A DNA stretch of 64,000 nucleotides from Mesostigma viride (taxonomy: Eukaryota; Streptophyta; Mesostigmatophyceae; Mesostigmatales; Mesostigmataceae). Shown here piece by piece: positions 1-14,517 of this stretch; position 1 is the first letter of the stretch; the number at the start of each line of letters is the position of its first letter. Both the position numbers and the translations under genes were made by a program. A model generated the notes under the pieces. That model saw only the letters and a program-made list of their open reading frames with translations. It made no database searches and was not told where the DNA came from. The DNA lies in NCBI GenBank assembly GCA_009746045.1, contig RPFO01001943.1:32725-96724 (forward strand), read 5' to 3'.

Positions 1-248
1 TCCTCTTTGCAGCTCCCACCCACCCACCCTTGCTGCCAGACGGATGTTACAAAGCCCAGGTCCTCTTGACTGGCCCAGGTCCTTATGACTGGTATGATGT
101 TTCGGCCCTTGTTGTGTGGCCTAGTTAGCTTAGAAACTGCAGATTCTTAGGTTAGCTAATGGCTTGGACGTGTGCCTAACACGTATTTGTAATAAACATG
201 TTTCTCTGGCAGCCCCTCACTCCAATGGAACTAAAGCAGCAATTGGAT
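1..248. repeat. Right end of the array-boundary unit (third, partial copy)
   Basis: This stretch matches 25,421-25,666 and, from the GATGTTACAAAGCCC segment on, also 24,914-25,119. It ends with an AATAAA hexamer near 190 and the sequence CAATTGGAT, directly before the 40-bp array begins. No gene is visible. It is the truncated right-hand end of the unit described at 23,659-25,666. Function unknown. Confidence 0.8.
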
Positions 249-3200
249 ACACACGTACATCCACCGCGCACGCAAGGGGCAACTGCACACACATGTACAC
301 ACACCGCGCACGCTTGGGGCGGCTGCACACACACGTACCTACACCGCGCACGCAAGGGGCGGCTGCACACACATGTACACACACCGCGCACGCAAGGGGC
401 GGCTGCACACACACGTACACACACCATGCACGCAATTGCCGGCATGCACACACACGTACATCCACCGCGCACGCAAGGGGCAACTGCACACACATGTACA
501 CACACCGCGCACGCTTGGGGCAGCTGCACTCACATGTACACACACCGCGCACGCTTGGGGCGGCTGCACACACACGTACATACACCGCGCACGCAAGGGG
601 CGGCTGCACACACACGTACATACACCGCGCACGCAAGGGGCGGCTGCACACATACGTACACACACCGCGCACGCAAGGGGCGGCTGCACACACACGTACA
701 TACACCATGCACGCAAGGGGCTGCACACACACTTACACACACCATGCACGCAAGGGCCGGCATGCACACACACTGGCATACACCGCGCACGCAAGGGGCG
801 GCTGCACACACGTACATACACCGCGCACGCAAGGGGCGAGTGCACACACACGTACACACACCGCGCACGAAAGGGGCGGCTGCACACACACGTACACACA
901 CCATGCACGCAATTGCCGGCATGCACACACACGTACATCCACTGCGCACGCAAGGGGCAACTGCACACACATGTACACACGCTCGGGGCGGCTGCACACA
1001 CACTTACACACACCATGCACGCAAGGGCCGGCATGCACACACACTGGCATACACCGCGCACGCAAGGGGCGGCTGCACCCACATGTACATACACCATGCA
1101 CGCAAGGACAAGGATTCACACACACGTACACACACCGCGCACGCAAGGGGCGGCTGCACACAAACGTACACACACCATGCACGCAATTGCCGGCATGCAC
1201 ACACACGTACATCCACCGCGCACGCAAGGGGCAACTGCACACACATGTACACACGCTTGGGGCGGCTGCACTCACATGTACACACACCGCGCACGCAAGG
1301 GCCGGCTGCACACACACGTACATACACCGCGCACGCAAGGGGCAACTGCACACACACGTACACACACCATGCACGCAAGGGGCGGCTGCACACACACGTA
1401 CACACACCATGCACGCAAGGAGCGACTTCACGCACAGGTACACACACCATGCACGCAAGGTTCGGCTGCACACACATGTACATCCACCGCGCACGCAAGG
1501 GGCGAGTGCAAACACATGTACATACACCGCGCACGCAAGGGGCAACTGCCCACACATGTACATCCACCGCGCACGCAAGGGCCGGCTGCACTCAATTGTA
1601 CATACACCGCCCATGCAAGGGGCGGCTGCACACACACGTACACACACCATGCACGCAAGGGCCGGCATGCACACACAGTACACACACCGCGCACGCAAGG
1701 GGCGGCTGCACACACACGTACATACACTGCGCACGCAAGGGGCTGCTGCACACACACTTACACTCACCATGCACGCAAGGGGCGGCTGCACACACACGTA
1801 CACACACCGCGCACGCAAGGGACGGCTGCACACACACGTACATACACCGCGCACGCAAGGGGCGGCTGCACTTACATGTACACACACCACGCACGCAAGG
1901 GGCGGCTGCACACACACGTACATACACCGCGCACGCAAGGACCGGCTCCACTCACATGTACATCCACCGCGCAACCACGGGGCGGCTGCACACACACGTA
2001 CATACACCGCGCACGCAAGGGGCTGCTGCACACACACTTACACACAAAATGCACGCTTGGGGCGACGGCACTCACATGTACATACACCGCGCACGAAAGG
2101 GGTGGCTGCACACACACGTACATCCACCGCGCACGCAAGGGGCGGCTGCACACACACATACATACACCGCGCACGCTTGGGGCGGCTGCACACACACGTA
2201 CCTACACCGCGCACGCAAGGGGCGGCTGCACACACACGTACATACACCGCGCACGCAAGGGGCGAGTGCACACACACGTACACACACCGCGCACGCAAGG
2301 GGCGGCTGCACACACACGTACACACACCATGCACGCAATTGCCGGCATGCACACACACGTACATCCACCGCGCACGCAAGGGGCAACTGCACACACATGT
2401 ACACACACCGCGCACGCTTGGGGCAGCTGCACTCACATGTACACACACCGCGCACGCTTGGGGCGGCTGCACACACACGTACACACACCGCGCACGCTTG
2501 GGGCGGCTGCACACACACGTACCTACACCGCGCACGCAAGGGGCGGCTGCACACACACTTACACACAAAATGCACGCTTGGGGCGACGGCACTCACATGT
2601 ACACACACCGCGCACGCAAGGGGCGGCTGCACACACACGTACACACACCATGCACGCAATTGCCGGCATGCACACACACGTACATCCACCGCGCACGCAA
2701 GGGGCAACTGCACACACATGTACACACACCGCGCACGCTTGGGGCAGCTGCACTCACATGTACACACACCGCGCACGCTTGGGGCGGCTGCACACACACG
2801 TACATACACCGCGCACGCAAGGGGCGGCTGCACACATACGTACCTACACCGCGCACGCAAGGGGCGGCTGCACACACACGTACATACACCGCGCACGCAA
2901 GGACCGGCTCCACTCACATGTACATCCACCGCGCAACCACGGGGCGGCTGCACACACACGTACATACACCGCGCACGCAAGGGGCTGCTGCACACACACT
3001 TACACACAAAATGCACGCTTGGGGCGACGGCACTCACATGTACATACACCGCGCACGAAAGGGGTGGCTGCACACACACGTACATCCACCGCGCACGCAA
3101 GGGGCGGCTGCACACACACATACATACACCATGCACGCAAGGGGCGAGTGCAAAAACATGTACATACACCGCGCACGCAAGGGGCAACTGCCCACACATG

Positions 3201-6200
3201 GACATACACCATGCACGCAAGGGGCGGCTGCACACACATGTACATCCACCGCGCACGCAAGGGGCGAGTGCACACACACGTACACACACCGCGCACGCAA
3301 GGGGCGGCTGCACACACACGTACACACACCATGCACGCAATTGCCGGCATGCACACACACGTACATCCACCGCGCACGCAAGGTGCAACTGCACACACAT
3401 GTACACACACCGCGCACGCTTGGGGCAGCTGCACTCACATGTACACACACCGCGCACGCTTGGGGCGGCTGCACACACACGTACATACACCGCGCACGCT
3501 TGGGGCGGCTGCACACACACGTACCTACACCGCGCACGCAAGGGGCGGCTGCACACACACTTACACACAAAATGCACGCTTGGGGCGACGGCACTCACAT
3601 GTACACACACCGCGCACGCAAGGGGCGGCTGCACACACACGTACACACACCATGCACGCAATTGCCGGCATGCACACACACGTACATCCACCGCGCACGC
3701 AAGGGGCAACTGCACACACATGTACACACACCGCGCACGCTTGGGGCAGCTGCACTCACATGTACACACACCGCGCACGCTTGGGGCGGCTGCACACACA
3801 CGTACATACACCGCGCACGCAAGGGGCGGCTGCACACATACGTACCTACACCGCGCACGCAAGGGGCGGCTGCACACACACGTACATACACCGCGCACGC
3901 AAGGACCGGCTCCACTCACATGTACATCCACCGCGCAACCACGGGGCGGCTGCACACACACGTACATACACCGCGCACGCAAGGGGCTGCTGCACACACA
4001 CTTACACACAAAATGCACGCTTGGGGCGACGGCACTCACATGTACATACACCGCGCACGAAAGGGGTGGCTGCACACACACGTACATCCACCGCGCACGC
4101 AAGGGGCGGCTGCACACACACATACATACACCATGCACGCAAGGGGCGAGTGCAAAAACATGTACATACGCCGCGCACGCAAGGGGCAACTGCCCACACA
4201 TGGACATACACCATGCACGCAAGGGGCGGCTGCACACACATGTACATCCACCGCGCACGCAAGGGGCGACTGCACACACACGTACACACACCGCGCACGC
4301 AAGGGGCGGCTGCACACACACGTACACACACCATGCACGCAATTGCCGGCATGCACACACACGTACATCCACCGCGCACGCAAGGGGCAACTGCACACAC
4401 ATGTACACACACCGCGCACGCTTGGGGCAGCTGCACTCACATGTACACACACCACGCACGCTTGGGGCGGCTGCACACACACGTACATACACCGCGCACG
4501 CAAGGGGCGGCTGCACTTACATGTACACACACCACGCACGCAAGGGGCGGCTGCACACACACGTACATACACCGCGCACGCAAGGACCGGCTCCACTCAC
4601 ATGTACATCCACCGCGCAACCACGGGGCGGCTGCACACACACGTACATACACCGCGCACGCAAGGGGCTGCTGCACACACACTTACACACAAAATGCACG
4701 CTTGGGGCGACGGCACTCACATGTACATACACCGCGCACGAAAGGGGTGGCTGCACACACACGTACATCCACCGCGCACGCAAGGGGCGGCTGCACACAC
4801 ACATACATACACCATGCACGCAAGGGGCGAGTGCAAAAACATGTACATACACCGCGCACGCAAGGGGCAACTGCCCACACATGGACATACACCATGCACG
4901 CAAGGGGCGGCTGCACACACATGTACATCCACCGCGCACGCAAGGGGCGAGTGCACACACACGTACACACACCGCGCACGCTTGGGGCGGCTGCACACAC
5001 ACGTACCTACACCGCGCACGCAAGGGGCGGCTGCACACACACGTACATCCACCGCGCACGCAAGGGGCAACTGCACACACATGTACACACACCGCGCACG
5101 CTTGGGGCAGCTGCACACACATGTACCACACCGCGCACGCAAGGGCCGGCTGCACACACACGTACATCCACCGCGCACGCAAGGGGCAACTGCACACACA
5201 CGTACATACACCGCGCACGCAAGGGGCGGCTGCACACACACGTACACACACCGCGCACGCAAGGGGCAACTGCACACACATGTACACACACCGCGCACGC
5301 TTGGGGCGGCTGCACACACACGTACCTACACCGCGCACGCTTGGGGCGGCTGCACACACACGTACATACACCGCGCACGCAAGGGGCAACTGCACACACA
5401 TGTACATACACCGCGCAACCACGGGGCGGCTGCACACACACGTACATACACCGCGCACGCAAGGGGCGGCTGCACACATACGTACCTACACCGCGCACCC
5501 AAGGGGCGACTGCACACACATGTACATCCACCGCGCACGCAAGGGCCGGCTGCACACACACGTACACACACCATGCACGCAAGGGCCGGCTGCACACACA
5601 CGTACATACACCGCGCACGCTTGGGGCGGCTGCACACACACGTACATCCACCGCGCACGCAAGGGGCGGCTGCACACATACGTATACCTACACCGCGCAC
5701 GCAAGGGGCGACTGCACACACATGTACATCCACCGCGCACGCAAGGGCCGGCTGCACACACACGTACACACACCATGCACGCAAGGGCCGGCTGCACACA
5801 CACGTACATACACCGCGCACGCAAGGGGCGGCTGCACACACACGTACACACACCGCGCACGCAAGGGGCAGCTGCACACACACGTACATACACCATGCAC
5901 GCAAGGGGCTGCACACACACTTACACACACCTTGCACGCAAGGGCCGGCATGCACACACACTGGCATACACCGCGCACGCAAGGGGGGCTGCACACACGT
6001 ACATACACCGCGCACGCAAGGGGCGAGTGCACACACACGTACACACACCGCGCACGCAAGGGGCGGCTGCACACACACGTACACACACCATGCACACAAT
6101 TGCCGGCATGCACACACACGTACATCCACTGCGCACGCAAGGGGCAACTGCACACACATGTACACACGCTTGGGGCGGCTGCACTCACATGTACACACAC

Positions 6201-9200
6201 CGCGCACGCAAGGGCCGGCTGCACACACACGTACATACACCGCGCACGCAAGGGGCAACTGCACACACACGTACACACACCATGCACGCAAGGGCCGGCT
6301 GCACTCACATGTACACACACCATGCACGCAAGGGCCGGCTGCACACACACTTACACACACAATGCACGCTTGGGGCAACGGCACTCACATGTACATACAC
6401 CATGCACGCAAGGGGCGGCTGCACACACACGTACACACACCATGCACGCAAGGAGCGACTTCACGCACAGGTACACTCACCATGCACGCAAGGGGCGGCT
6501 GCACACACACGTACACACACCGCGCACGCAATTAAGGGACGGCTGCACACACACGTACATACACCGCGCACGCAAGGGGCAACGGCACTCACATGTACAT
6601 ACACCATGCACGCAAGGGGCGGCTGCACACACACGTACATACACCGCGCACGCAAGGGGCGGCTGCACACATACGTACCTACACCGCGCACCCAAGGGGC
6701 GACTGCACACATACGTACCTACACCGCGCACGCAAGGGCCGGCTGCACACACACGTACACACACCATGCACGCAAGGGCCGGCTGCACACACACGTACAT
6801 ACACCGCGCACGCTTGGGGCGGCTGCACACACACGTACCTACACCGCGCACGCAAGGGGCGGCTGCACACACACGTACATACACCGCGCACGCAAGGGGC
6901 AACTCCACTCACCTGTACATCCACCGCGCAACCACGGGGCGGCTGCACACACACGTACATACACCGCGCACGCAAGGGGCTGCTGCACACACACTGACAC
7001 ACAAAATGCACGCTTGGGGCGACGGCACTCACATGTACATACACCGCGCACGCAAGGGGCGGCTGCACATACACGTACACACACCGCGCACGCAAGGGGC
7101 GGCTGCACACACACGTACATCCACCGCGCACGCAAGGGGCAACTGCACACACACGTACATACACCGCGCACGCAAGGGGCGAGTGCGCACACACGTACAT
7201 ACACCGCGCACGCAAGGGGCGGCTGCACACACACGTACACACACCATGCACGCAAGGGCCGGCTGCACTCACATGTACATACACCATGCACGCAAGGGGC
7301 GGCTGCACACACACGTACACACACCATGCACGCAATTGCCGGCATGCACACACACGTACATCCACCGCGCACGCAAGGGGCAACTGCACTTTACACATGT
7401 ACACACACCGCGCACGCTTGGGGCAGCTGCACTCACATGTACACACACCGCGCACGCTTGGGGCGGCTGCACACACACGTACCTACACCGCGCACGCAAG
7501 GGGCGGCTGCACACACACGTACATACACCGCGCACGCAAGGGGCAACTGCACACACATGTACATACACCGCGCAACCACGGGGCGGCTGCACACACACGT
7601 ACATACACCGCGCACGCAAGGGGCGGCTGCACACATACGTATACCTACACCGCGCACGCAAGGGGCGACTGCACACACATGTACATCCACCGCGCACGCA
7701 AGGGCCGGCTGCACACACACGTACACACACCATGCACGCAAGGGCCGGCTGCACACACACGTACATACACCGCGCACGCAAGGGGCGGCTGCACACACAC
7801 GTACACACACCGCGCACGCAAGGGGCAGCTGCACACACACGTACATACACCATGCACGCAAGGGGCTGCACACACACTTACACACACCTTGCACGCAAGG
7901 GCCGGCATGCACACACACTGGCATACACCGCGCACGCAAGGGGCGGCTGCACACACGTACATACACCGCGCACGCAAGGGGCGAGTGCACACACACGTAC
8001 ACACACAGCGCACGCAAGGGGCGGCTGCACACACACGTACACACACCATGCACGCAATTGCCGGCATGCACACACACGTACATCCACTGCGCACGCTTGG
8101 GGCGGCTGCACACACATGTACACACGCTTGGGGCGGCTGCACTCACATGTACACACACCGCGCACGCAAGGGCCGGCTGCACACACACGTACATACACCG
8201 CGCACGCAAGGGGCAACTGCACACACACGTACACACACCATGCACGCAAGGGCCGGCTGCACTCACATGTACACACACCATGCACGCAAGGGCCGGCTGC
8301 ACACACACTTACACACACAATGCACGCTTGGGGCAACGGCACTCACATGTACATACACCATGCACGCAAGGGGCGGCTGCACACACACGTACACACACCA
8401 TGCACGCAAGGAGCGACTTCACGCACAGGTACACTCACCATGCACGCAAGGGGCGGCTGCACACACACGTACACACACCGCGCACGCAATTAAGGGACGG
8501 CTGCACACACACGTACATACACCGCGCACGCAAGGGGCAACGGCACTCACATGTACATACACCATGCACGCAAGGGGCGGCTGCACACACACGTACACAC
8601 ACCATGCACGCAAGGAGCGACTTCACGCACAGGTACACACACCATGCACGCAAGGTTCGGCTGCACACACATGTACATCCACCGCGCACGCAAGGGGCGA
8701 GTGCAAGCACATGTACATACACCATGCACGCAAGGGGCGGCTGCACACACATGTACATCCACCGCGCACGCAAGGGGCGAGTGCACACACACGTACACAC
8801 ACCGCGCACGCAAGGGGCGGCTGCACACACACGTACACACACCATGCACGCAATTGCCGGCATGCACACACACGTACATCCACCGCGCACGCAAGGGGCA
8901 ACTGCACACACATGTACACACACCGCGCACGCTTGGGGCAGCTGCACTCACATGTACACACACCGCGCACGCAAGGGCCGGCTGCACACACACGTACACA
9001 CACCATGCACGCAATTGCCGGCATGCACACACACGTACACACACCGCGCACGCAAGGGGCGGCTGCACACACACGTACACACACCATGCACGCAATTGCC
9101 GGCATGCACACACACGTACGTCCACCGCGCACGCAAGGGGCAACTGCACACACATGTACACACACCGCGCACGCTTGGGGCAGCTGCACACACACGTACC

Positions 9201-9386
9201 TACACCGCGCACGCAAGGGGCGGCTGCACACACACGTACATACACCGCGCACGCAAGGGGCAACTGCACACACATGTACACACACCGCGCACGCAAGGGG
9301 CAACTGCACACACACGTACACACACCGCGCACGCTTGGGGCGGCTGCACACACACGTACCTACACCGCGCACGCAAGGGGCGGCTG
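249..9386. repeat. 40-bp minisatellite, block 1 (about 228 units)
   Basis: Tandem units of 40 bp share the core GCGCACGCAAGGGGC, alternate with a GCGCACGCTTGGGGC version, and are joined by CA-rich linkers containing ACGTAC or TGTACA. Some units are 41 bp (the ATTGCCGGCATGC variant), which shifts the reading frame. A higher-order repeat of 1,002 bp (about 25 units) is visible: variant patterns at about 2.55-3.43 kb recur at 3.56-4.44 kb. The unit is nearly stop-free in most frames on both strands, so it generates apparent proteins of up to 3,088 residues rich in His/Thr/Arg or Cys/Val/Arg. These have no domain and are not called as genes. The last five bases (GGCTG) are the target-site duplication of the copia element that follows. 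Confidence 0.95.
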
Positions 9387-9842
9387 AGTTGGATGGAGAC
9401 TAGGGACGACGAACAACTGCGAAAGCTGAGAGCGAATGATGATTGTATTACAATAATACAATGAGAGAGCGATGAAAGCTGAGGGCTCAGAATGGAACTG
9501 GGCAGACTCGGGGTGCTGTGGCACTCCCCAGTGCTACGCCTATATGCCTATGGCGGTGCTACCTGCAGCACACGACCAGTGGACAAGTGTACACCGCAAT
9601 GCCATGCGACCACGTCACTAGCAACCAGCTAAGACTCGGCCCGTCAGGCCCGGCTACACCGGACCTGGCGGGTCGAGCTAGCACCTAGGAACAGTCTGGC
9701 ACTAACCGCACATCGGTCCACATGACACCTCAGTACCGTACACCCTGCCGTACTGTACTGAGGTGTCCCGCTCAGCCGCGGTAGGCAATACGCGGCGCGC
9801 AGGCCGGAAATCCGTGTGTCAGCCTAAGCATCTCATCTAACT
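9387..9842 (-). repeat. 3' LTR of the copia element
   Basis: 456 bp. It is essentially identical to 20,105-20,559; the one visible difference is GGGG versus GGG near 9,510. A purine-rich tract (AAAGGAAAACATAATGGG on the minus strand, 9,843-9,860) lies immediately inside it and fits the polypurine tract. Confidence 0.9.
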
Positions 9843-10910
9843 CCCATTATGTTTTCCTTTCAGGTTGAAGGCTAGCGACTTCAAGCCTGACCCTGCCCAG
9901 CTAGGAGACTGACTCCAAGCTGACTGAGGTGCTGAGCAACTGACACCCATACTGCAACATCTGGACTGAAAAAGATGGGCCCCAGAACTCGTGCAATACT
10001 TGTGATGGCATCACGTTTAGCTCAACATGCCCGGGGAGTTCCTCCTCCTCGCGAGCTCACAAGGGAGATAGCTATGCCTGTCTGCCTATCCAGGGAGTGC
10101 GCCACCAGCCAAGAGAGCCCTTGTAAAAAAAATGCCAAGGTAACCGTTTAAGAGGTTCCATGTGGTTCCATCATCATCGCCCACTCAGAGAGAAAATACC
10201 CAGCCAGGCTGGGTCCACTGAGCTCAGGTTACCTGCAACCTGAGGAGTGACAGTGGACAGATTTATGGCACCCTGCACTGTCCATGTTGTACCTGCACAA
10301 CATGTGAGGACCAGCCACCCCTGCCCTGCACAGAGGGGGCTGAAGTCCGAGTGACAGGTGACAGGACTATGACATCCTGGACCTGGCCACATTGCACCTG
10401 CACAACGTGGGAGACCAGCCACCCCTGCCCTGCACATGGGTGACTGAAGTCCTGGTGACAGGTGACAGGAATATTTCATCCTGCACCTGTGCTGAGCACG
10501 TTGTACTAGACAACATGACAGCACCCATGCCTGTACTGCCACTGAACAGTAAGGCCAGATGGCCCAGGATATCCACAGTGAACTGGGGTCCTGGGTAACC
10601 ACCTGTCAAGGGAGCTTTGACCCTCCACTTGAATGGGGGCACCTGAGCCACTGAGCTCAAGGCCATTCCACCAAGGCATACGCCCTAGGGAATAAAGGTG
10701 TGAGATACATCCCATGCCCACCTATGAAGGTGTGCATAACGAAATTCCATGGTGTTGAGAAAATCAAAACAGATTTTATTGGGCTTAGGGCACGCAGATG
10801 TATGAAAAACAGACTCCAACCAACCCCCCTGGCTGGAAGCCACAACCTACCCCTTGGACCTGCCCAAGGGGTACTGGGTGACCTAGGCAGCCCTGGTGAA
10901 CAGGACCCTG
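9843..10910 (-). other. 3' non-coding region of the copia element
   Basis: About 1.07 kb between the RNase H stop and the 3' LTR. No supportable gene is seen. It contains two diverged tandem copies of roughly 120 bp around 10,240-10,480, sharing CACCTGCACAACRTG and CCAGCCACCCCTGCCCTGCAC, and both contain GTGACAGGTGACAGG. Confidence 0.6.
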
Positions 10911-12354
10911 CTAGGCGTCCCCCCTATGGGGCAGGGTTGCCTGCTTGCCATAGGGGTTCATCAAGTGGTACAACAGCTGATATTGTTCAGCTGCCTGCTG
11001 AGGCACTTTAGTGAGTGCATCAGCAGCGTTGTGTTTGTCCTCCACGTGACGGGTGGACTCCCAGTAGGTGGACTCCTGTTTCAGGACCACCCAGTCAAGA
11101 TCAGTGTGGACAGCATAGGGGTTAGCAAGGAAACTGACTGACTGACTGTCAGTGAGCAAGTGTGCCACCACCCCAGCATTGCTGCCTGCTTGCATCTGCA
11201 ACCAAACCAGCACATGATTCAAGTACCTGGCATGAAGCACTGCTGACGCCACTGCCCTGCACTCAGCAGCATTGCTGCTGACAGCCTTGCGTCTATGCAA
11301 CCGGCTGTACCACGAAATGAGAGACAAGGGTGCATCATCATTCTGCACAAAATACAAGCCTGACTCCCTTGCCTGCATCTTGGTAATCTGCCTGGACTCC
11401 ATGGAACTATCCATCATAGCTTGGATGTGAATGGTTTTGTGGAGATCCAAGGAGTGCAAGATAAGGGGAGGGCCCTCCTGGAGAGTTTTGGTGATGGCTT
11501 TGTGACCTACTTGCATCAAGACATCATCATCAACTCTGCTAACCACAGCCAGGTGAGGTGCACACGTTGAGCACAACCACCCCAGCTTGCCTCTAATGGT
11601 AGGACAGGCTCCAGGTTTAATTTTTGTTTGCAAAACCTCCAAGCAGCTGTGCATGTAGTCATTGGGAGAGTAGAGTGCACACACCCACTGGTTTTGATGC
11701 TGCTGGAGTTGTAACATTGTGCCACAAAATTTTATGGCAGTGGTGCCCAGCTCTACTTGCTTGCCAATCTCAAAATGCTGTGACACTTGTTGAATAAAAT
11801 CATCCACAGCACGCCTTGGCCCAGCAATCAGCTGATCATCCCCATGCCACACAAAGGTGAGAATGCCATGAGGGTGTGGGACCACAAAGAAGCAAGGGTC
11901 TATGTCATCATATCTAGCCCCTAACTTTTCAAACACAGCCTGAGCTGACATCCTGAAAATGCGAGGAGCTGATTGCAGCCCTTCAACACCTATGTTAGCT
12001 TTCAGGTACTGCTGAGGTATGTGTTTTGCCCAAACTCTGGGAGTGGAGACTACGTACACCTGACCATGCCACACTTGTTGTGCTATTTCAGGTGAGCCTT
12101 TCAGGAAAGCCCTTTTAATGTCTGTAGCCTTACAGATATAGTCATCCCCATCATTGAGATGACCCACAAAGACAGACAGCAAGATTTTTAGGGATGTTTG
12201 CTGAATGCCTGGCGTGTACAACTCTGCCTCTGTCAGATCAGTGGTGCCCTTGAACTCTGTCACACAAGGTCTAGCATGAAAGATGACTGACCCATCTGCT
12301 GCTGGCTTATGTTTACACACAAACTTCAGGCGCAAGTGCTTGCACCCTGCAGGC
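10911..12354 (-). CDS. Copia-type reverse transcriptase and RNase H (3' part of pol)
   Basis: This is the catalytic part that copies retrotransposon RNA into DNA. From the first Met at 12,335 the visible frame is 474 residues. It shows the RT motif ATDIKRAFLKG (Asp at about 72), the metal-binding HGDD box at about 164-167 in place of the common YVDD, and copia-type RNase H motifs SSNAAECRAV and LLTDSQSV. The frame is open beyond 12,335 to the junction with the nested element at 12,354. Across the nested element the frame continues into the integrase ORF at 15,035, so this is the 3' half of one pol ORF split by insertion, not a separate gene. The element is therefore disabled as it stands. Confidence 0.9.
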
Positions 12355-12866
12355 TGTTAAAGGGCATGGGGTTATTATTATGGGGACTTAAATTAATAAT
12401 TTGTAGGTGGTGAATCATTGCCAACTTAAGCGTCAGGAGCCAGGAAAATTATTTATTACGTCCATATGGTGTGGCTTTCCATGGCTACCTCAAGGTAGCG
12501 TGTACATTGGTAATTATGGTAGGTGAGTGGTGGCGGCGGCCCTGGTATGCGCATGGGCCGACAATGGGTCGATAACAACAGCTGGTATGTTGGAACATGG
12601 TGCATGCGCATGCATGACTCGGTACGGCATGGTATGACATGCACATGACACAATACTATAATCTGGTGAAGATAGTGACCAATCGTCCTAGTGCCATTGT
12701 ACAACTTGGCACATAGTCATAGTGTCCGTTCACGTAGGACAAATCCCACTTAGGTACTACTATCCGAGCATATCTATTTGTTAATTAGGGCTCGAATACA
12801 ACTGCCCGTATTATAGATTTCTGCACGGTCAGCATAATGGGCATATTCAAGACAGGATTCTTGACA
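12355..12866 (-). repeat. 3' LTR of the nested element
   Basis: 512 bp, visibly the same as 14,518-15,029. Ends are TG...CA. Confidence 0.9.
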
Positions 12867-14517
12867 CCCTCCTTGCACATGATGCTGTCTATAAATACAA
12901 ATGCTAGATCCTGGGCGAGGGTAGTCGGGTACCTAAGTGGATTCCCTCCTTACACGACACCCTGGTCTTGATATAAAACAGCAAGAAAAATGAGGGCAAG
13001 GTTGTGTAGCCCCATATTGTCACATGGAGTGCGCCACACGAGGGTGGAGCCAAACTGGAAACAGGCTCTTAAACTGTAAAGACTGGTTGCTCAGTGTTGA
13101 GTCTGGATGCAGACTGTAGCCGGTACTGGTTGATGCCAGGGTTGCAGCTGGAAACGTTGGGTACTACTGGTAGCTGCTGGTAAACCGGTGACGTCAGCTG
13201 TTGTGTGTGCACACACGATCTATGCTGTGTGTGGGTACAGTTTCTTGTGTGGTGCTGGTAGTGCTACTTTGACCTGCTTGCCAACGGGTTTTGGTGCAAC
13301 TTACTGCAACTACTACAAGGTGAACTGTGACGTGAGGATGTAGAGCTGGTTGCTGGACTGCTACTTGCTAGCTAGACAAGTGCGTGCAGCTGACTGCAGC
13401 TACTATCTACTCTACGCCTGTGGTGGAGAGTCATGCATGTGCTGCTGGGTGCTACTACTTCTCCTTGCTGGCTAGGCAAGTGTGGGTAGCTGCCTGCATG
13501 GACTATGCAGTGTACTCTGTTTCTGCTGGTGTTGCCTGCTGTGCTTGTTGATGCCAGTGTGATGGTGCTGATGGGACTGTGCTGTTACTGCTGCTTACAT
13601 TATGGGGCAACTGGTTGCTAGTGGGTGTCTAGTGCTGGCACGTGATAATGCAACTAGCTGTTACTGCTGCTAGTGGTGCCTGCAACTAGTTAAATGTGAC
13701 TGAATTATAAAACTGCAACTAGTGCTGAAAACAACGTGGGGAGTTAGTGAGCACCCTCCTTAGTGTGGTGTGCAGCTGTGTCAGCAGGCTGGCCTTGAGA
13801 GCAGGACCCAGGGAATGTTCCCTTTTTTCTTGGAAACTTGGAGCATGGCAGGCTCTGGGCTCTTGAAGTGATGACCGTTAAAAAAGAATTCCGGTTTAAA
13901 AGAATGCGCCCAAAAGAATGTTGATGCCACGCGAAATGGTGCCGGTACAAAAGAAAGACCGGTTCTCATGAAAAATTCTTGAGGTAAACAGCTCCGCCGA
14001 TTTCTCGTCGATGCTCACAGCTCGCGCAGCTCAGTGGGAGCCCGTCAGTGACCCCGCGCCGATTGAACGCACTGCACTTGGCCAAAAATGTGCTGCCAGG
14101 TAAAAAATCACTGGCGCTGCCTGGAACCAGAGCCGGCACCTTTTGAGTGCCAGGCTTCAGCGCCGACGTCCCCATCACCGAAATGTTGGCGTTTGATCAG
14201 TTTCGGGCATATATAAGTATAAAAGCGTAGATCTGGCCTGCGCACCGGAGCTTGGGAAATTCTTGACGGATTTTAGCGACGGTAGGTGTCACCCCGAATA
14301 TTTGGTGTTACCACACATTGAAGTAAGTCGATTGAAAGCCTTGAATTTCACGGTAGCATCTGCGCCATAATCATGGTCGTATCAAGTACAAGAATTCGAC
14401 CAAGCTGCTCCGTATATGAAAATATAAACTATGATCAAGGCGCTCAATAAAATGTGAGCTGCCGCTTAGAGGTTGGTTAATTCCGTTGAAAGATCTTGCC
14501 CCGGACCTCCGATACCA
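12867..14517. other. Interior of the nested element, non-coding
   Basis: No gag, pol or recognisable gene. The plus strand contains a TATA-like CATATATAAGTATAAAAG near 14,207-14,224. Short coding-like stretches lie on the minus strand at 13,781-14,178 (for example a 70-codon frame starting at 14,178), which could be a captured host fragment, but I recognise no family. The rest, 12,900-13,740, is rich in GCTG/CTACT motifs and shows nothing further. Confidence 0.5.
14504..14517 (-). promoter_or_regulatory. Primer-binding site of the nested element
   Basis: On the minus strand TGGTATCGGAGGTC follows the LTR end directly. It resembles the initiator tRNA-Met primer-binding site used by many copia elements, with a mismatch. 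Confidence 0.7.

Noticed and set aside
249-9386. CRISPR-like array
   Set aside because: Units are contiguous, with no unique spacers between conserved repeats and no cas genes. This is a eukaryotic minisatellite.
164-9464. Very long open frames (up to 3,088 residues) across the 40-bp array
   Set aside because: They arise because the repeat unit is nearly stop-free in all frames. They have only a 40-residue cyclic pattern, no domains, and are open on both strands at once.
13744-14178. Minus-strand frames inside the nested LTR element as genes
   Set aside because: Short and without recognised domains. Noted only as a possible captured fragment.
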